From: CAXXOK01 sp035353615
Lineage (GTDB): Bacteria; Bacillota; Clostridia; Christensenellales; Aristaeellaceae
DNA: 8,015 nt
Reading direction: 5' to 3'
Assembly: GCA_035353615.1 (NCBI GenBank)
Contig: DAOPZY010000080.1
Coordinates: 1-8,015 of the forward strand
Positions 6,239 to 8,015 of this stretch are shown here, piece after piece. Numbering within the stretch: the stretch's first letter is position 1; every line of letters starts with the position of its first letter. Under the pieces are notes generated by a model. The model was given only the letters and a program-made list of their open reading frames with translations, did not search any database and was not told where the DNA came from. A program made the position numbers and the translations under genes.

Positions 6239-7342
6239 CTATAACGGTTTTTGTAACGTGTTTGCCGCGGCGCGTGCTGCATCATCGTCCGGATGAATGT
6301 AGCGGTCGGCCATACGGGTTGAACCCCAGCGCATTAGCCTCATGATAGTTTGCGGGGCGACGCTGTTGTCAATCGCCAGCGCCGTAGCTGTCGTGTGTCT
6401 GCAGCTGTAAGGGGTCAGGTGACGTGTGATTCCCGCTGTCTTCAAGGCGGCATAGTAACGATTGTAAAACGCCTGTTCGGTGATTGGATAGATTAAACCG
6501 TCAACGTTTTGCATGATATCTTCCAGTACAGGGAGAATTACATCCGGGAGAATGACACTGGATTGTCTACGTGTTTTGGTTTTCAGACCGACCCCGATAA
6601 TAACACGTTTATCCAGATTAATCATGGCAGTCGTCAACTTACGCATTTCTCCCGGCATCATGCCGGTGTAGATCATGATCAATGGTATGGCTGCATTACG
6701 ATCTCCATCCTCGTAGGCACGCCAGATGGCGGCCTGTTCCGCCTCCCTAAAAGGGGAGGCTTCTTCTTCTGCCAAGGCCGGTAGATCAATCAACATAGGC
6801 AGTTGGGCATTTGCGTTGCCGTCCACCGCCGCCAGCCGGTACAGGTGTGTAATCAACGACTTGAAATCACGCGCAGGATAGTACGTAGGGCAGGAAGTGC
6901 GGCATACCTGTTGCAGCTGCGAGATGGTAATAGCATTAACTGGTTGGTGCCGGAGATCGCCCAGTTTGTTATAAGCAATTTTATAGGACGTACGTTTACT
7001 TTCGGACAGCTTTTCCATTTCCCCACCGTAATAAAGTTGCCAGTATTCATCCAGAGATGGGCAACGTACTGTGCGTTTCTGGTCAGCCAACTGCGCACAG
7101 TAAGCAAGCGCAGCAGATTTTGTGGCAAACCCGCCCTTTGTGCGCCGAATTATTTTATCCCGCCCGCCAGCCACGCAGTGCCCGATGGTTACCAACGCCG
7201 TCCAAGTAGTCCCGCGCTTATAAGCCGTTCCGGATCCATTCCCGCGTTTTTTAGGCGCACGGGACGCGACCTGCTTTATCCCGCACCAACAGCAAAAAGC
7301 CGCCCCGTCAGGGATCTCTTTTTGACACTTGCGACAAAGCAT
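6239..7342 (-). CDS. Zinc-ribbon tyrosine recombinase with substituted catalytic residues (Int C)
   Basis: 367 residues. An N-terminal zinc ribbon (C3-x2-C6 and C17-x2-C20) is followed by a basic AP2-like arm-binding region (GNGSGTAYKRGTTW to RRTKGGFATKSAALAYCAQL), a core-binding domain (about 95-190) and a catalytic domain (about 195-367). Expected residues partly differ. Box I reads YTGMMPGE, with M229 where arginine normally stands. Box II reads YSCRHTTAT, with Y312 for histidine but R315 kept. The next position is W339 in MRWGSTRM, and nucleophile Y348 is present in DRYIHP. I recall related zinc-ribbon integrases from Clostridia with similar motifs, so this may be a family trait rather than decay. 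The frame is open throughout. It ends 54 bases from the tRNA-Ser(GCT) remnant, which it most likely used. ATG 7342 lies inside the preceding gene, suggesting coupling. Confidence 0.92.
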   Translation of the reverse strand: MLCRKCQKEIPDGAAFCCWCGIKQVASRAPKKRGNGSGTAYKRGTTWTALVTIGHCVAGGRDKIIRRTKGGFATKSAALAYCAQLADQKRTVRCPSLDEYWQLYYGGEMEKLSESKRTSYKIAYNKLGDLRHQPVNAITISQLQQVCRTSCPTYYPARDFKSLITHLYRLAAVDGNANAQLPMLIDLPALAEEEASPFREAEQAAIWRAYEDGDRNAAIPLIMIYTGMMPGEMRKLTTAMINLDKRVIIGVGLKTKTRRQSSVILPDVILPVLEDIMQNVDGLIYPITEQAFYNRYYAALKTAGITRHLTPYSCRHTTATALAIDNSVAPQTIMRLMRWGSTRMADRYIHPDDDAARAAANTLQKPL

Positions 7343-7532
7343 CTTCTATCCACTTCCTCATTTCGTCATTTACTGATATTGAAAGAAGTTCATCCCGGGA
7401 AAACCCAAAAACGAGCAAGCGCTTACACTGTTGCGCGAAGTAACCTGAATACCCACTGCGGTAGTACAAGCGAAGGGCTACTAACGGCTTTTCGCGCTGG
7501 ATTAACGGATAGTGCCGGTTCCAAGTTTGCAT
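7308..7532 (-). CDS. Hypothetical 74-residue protein in the Int C operon
   Basis: ATG 7532 has GGAGG eight bases upstream, a strong site that decides the start over in-frame ATGs further up. The sequence begins MQTWNRHYPLIQREKP, has an aromatic middle (LRLYYRSGYSGYFAQQ), then a charged helical end. It is probably soluble and basic. I recognise no family. It begins 16 bases after the upstream gene and overlaps the start of Int C by 35 bases, so all three genes should be co-translated. The position next to an integrase suggests a recombination accessory factor or regulator, but no HTH is evident. Confidence 0.72.
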   Translation of the reverse strand: MQTWNRHYPLIQREKPLVALRLYYRSGYSGYFAQQCKRLLVFGFSRDELLSISVNDEMRKWIEDALSQVSKRDP

Positions 7533-7548
7533 CGACCTCTCCTCCGGT

Positions 7549-7812
7549 TCAATCATCAATTGGAGTAATCCCAACATCATATCCATCGTTATATCCATCA
7601 GAATAACCCATTACATAACTCGATTCTTTTTCACGTTGTAATTGGTCTTCGAAGTCGCTTTTCAGGTCCTCAATTTGGGTTTCATACTGAGAAACAATGG
7701 ATACCCTTGTGCTTTCTACGCTTCGAAAGTCTAAAACAGAAAATAGCGCAGAGAAAAACAATGCCGTACAGATTATTGCAATCAATAAATCATCAAGATC
7801 GTATTTCTTCAC
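7549..7812 (-). CDS. Small membrane-anchored coiled-coil protein with GY-DG repeats
   Basis: 87 residues. A short acidic start (MKKYDLDD) is followed by one hydrophobic segment (about 9-27, LLIAIICTALFFSALF), then a charged heptad-like stretch (about 35-64, VSIVSQYETQIEDLKSDFED), and a tail with the repeat GYSDGYNDGYDVG. A single membrane anchor with a coiled coil outside or inside the membrane is predicted. Function is unknown to me; GY-DG tails occur in many Bacillota proteins. The start is GTG 7812, with a weak GGGGG nine bases upstream. It is the first gene of the Int C operon and lies directly below a palindrome carrying a -10 box. Confidence 0.75.
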   Translation of the reverse strand: MKKYDLDDLLIAIICTALFFSALFSVLDFRSVESTRVSIVSQYETQIEDLKSDFEDQLQREKESSYVMGYSDGYNDGYDVGITPIDD

Positions 7813-7823
7813 GTGTGGTCGCC

Positions 7824-7854
7824 CCCATATCAGTTATTATAGAACTGATATGGG
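7824..7854. promoter_or_regulatory. Perfect 12-bp inverted repeat with -10 box in its spacer, candidate operator-promoter
   Basis: CCCATATCAGTT (7824-7835) is exactly repeated in inverse at 7843-7854 around a 7-base spacer. On the minus strand the spacer contains TATAAT (7841-7836), which would start transcription about 17 bases before the 87-residue gene. No good -35 box lies 16-18 bases upstream. No T-tract follows, so a terminator is unlikely. A regulator binding both arms would straddle the promoter. Confidence 0.7.
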
Positions 7855-7911
7855 CAGAATTTCTACTACAATATGTGGAGATAAATCATGGAAAGTATCT
7901 ACATCTTGGAC

Positions 7912-7940
7912 TTGACGCGCGCAAATAATCGGCGTATGCT
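7912..7940 (+). promoter_or_regulatory. Promoter for the plus-strand gene at 7976
   Basis: TTGACG (7912-7917) and TATGCT (7935-7940) are 17 bases apart. The predicted transcript starts near 7947 and precedes the ribosome binding site GGAGGGG at 7964-7970. It is divergent from the Int C operon. Confidence 0.72.
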
Positions 7941-7975
7941 ATTAGCAAACACACGTTCGTATTGGAGGGGTTGCT

Positions 7976-8015
7976 TTGGACGCGAAAGAGAAGGCTGCTG
8001 CATCACTGGAACCAG
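7976..8015 (+). CDS. Start of an unidentified protein (partial, runs off the window)
   Basis: TTG 7976 is five bases after GGAGGGG and opens a frame reading MDAKEKAAASLEP to the window edge. A promoter lies correctly upstream. Only 13 residues are visible, so the function cannot be judged. Divergence from an integrase operon is the usual place for an element regulator or first cargo gene. A competing TTG at 7971 would read a basic, less plausible protein. Confidence 0.55.
   Translation, partial: MDAKEKAAASLEP

Noticed and set aside
7533..7598. Longer start for the 74-residue gene at 7598
   Set aside because: It would overlap the upstream gene by 50 bases and lacks a ribosome binding site, whereas ATG 7532 has GGAGG.
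6803..7606. 267-residue plus-strand open frame across Int C and the small genes
   Set aside because: Antisense to three genes with good starts; its translation is low-complexity and Ser/Pro/Arg-rich with no family features.
7850..7915. 21-residue plus-strand frame MGRISTTICGDKSW...
   Set aside because: No ribosome binding site, starts within the palindrome, and precedes the promoter of the next gene.

Overview
The window looks like part of an integration hotspot on the chromosome of a Bacillota bacterium. A gut-type Clostridia, perhaps Oscillospirales, is my best guess. This rests on GGAGG ribosome binding sites, near-consensus sigma-A promoters, tRNA genes that encode CCA, and the families of integrases and small element proteins. 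Species cannot be read from the sequence. Base composition is patchy: the first integrase gene is AT-rich, while the cas3 body and the zinc-ribbon integrase are richer in GC, as expected for DNA from several sources.

Layout. At 1-59 is the tail of a plus-strand gene. It shares a perfect 17-bp stem terminator (66-107) with a convergent tyrosine integrase, Int A (110-1315, minus). Int A lies on the 3' side of a complete tRNA-Ser(GGA) gene (1481-1570, minus) that has a perfect TTGACA-17-TATAAT promoter. After an intergenic region with palindromes and a promoter, a cas3 gene begins (1912-3303, plus). It keeps the HD nuclease and the first RecA lobe but stops 11 residues after helicase motif III, and no other cas gene or CRISPR array is present. 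It faces a CHC2 zinc-finger primase-like gene (3390-3773, minus) that also looks shortened, so the gap between them appears to be a deletion or rearrangement scar.

The next stretch (3390-6008) is the control and integration end of a phage, satellite or ICE-like element. An excisionase-type HTH gene and the primase-like gene are transcribed leftward. A Cro/CI-type repressor and a Tn916/phage-type integrase, Int B, are transcribed rightward. Overlapping face-to-face promoters with a candidate operator lie between the two arms.

At 6122-6184 is the 3' part of a second serine tRNA, tRNA-Ser(GCT). It is cut in the 5' arm of the anticodon stem and still has its terminator. This is an attachment-site remnant. 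It shows that the DNA to its right is an element that integrated at the anticodon loop. The integrase of that element is probably Int C (6239-7342, minus), a zinc-ribbon tyrosine recombinase with substituted catalytic residues. Int C is the last gene of a compact operon that also encodes an unrecognised 74-residue protein and an 87-residue membrane-anchored coiled-coil protein. A 12-bp perfect inverted repeat with TATAAT in its spacer lies just upstream of the operon. A divergent plus-strand gene begins at 7976 and runs off the window.

Overall: three different tyrosine integrases, two serine tRNA sites on the same strand, and a broken CRISPR effector between them. I read this as repeated insertion and decay at neighbouring tRNA-Ser genes. 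No complete defence system is visible. The least familiar part is the Int C operon.
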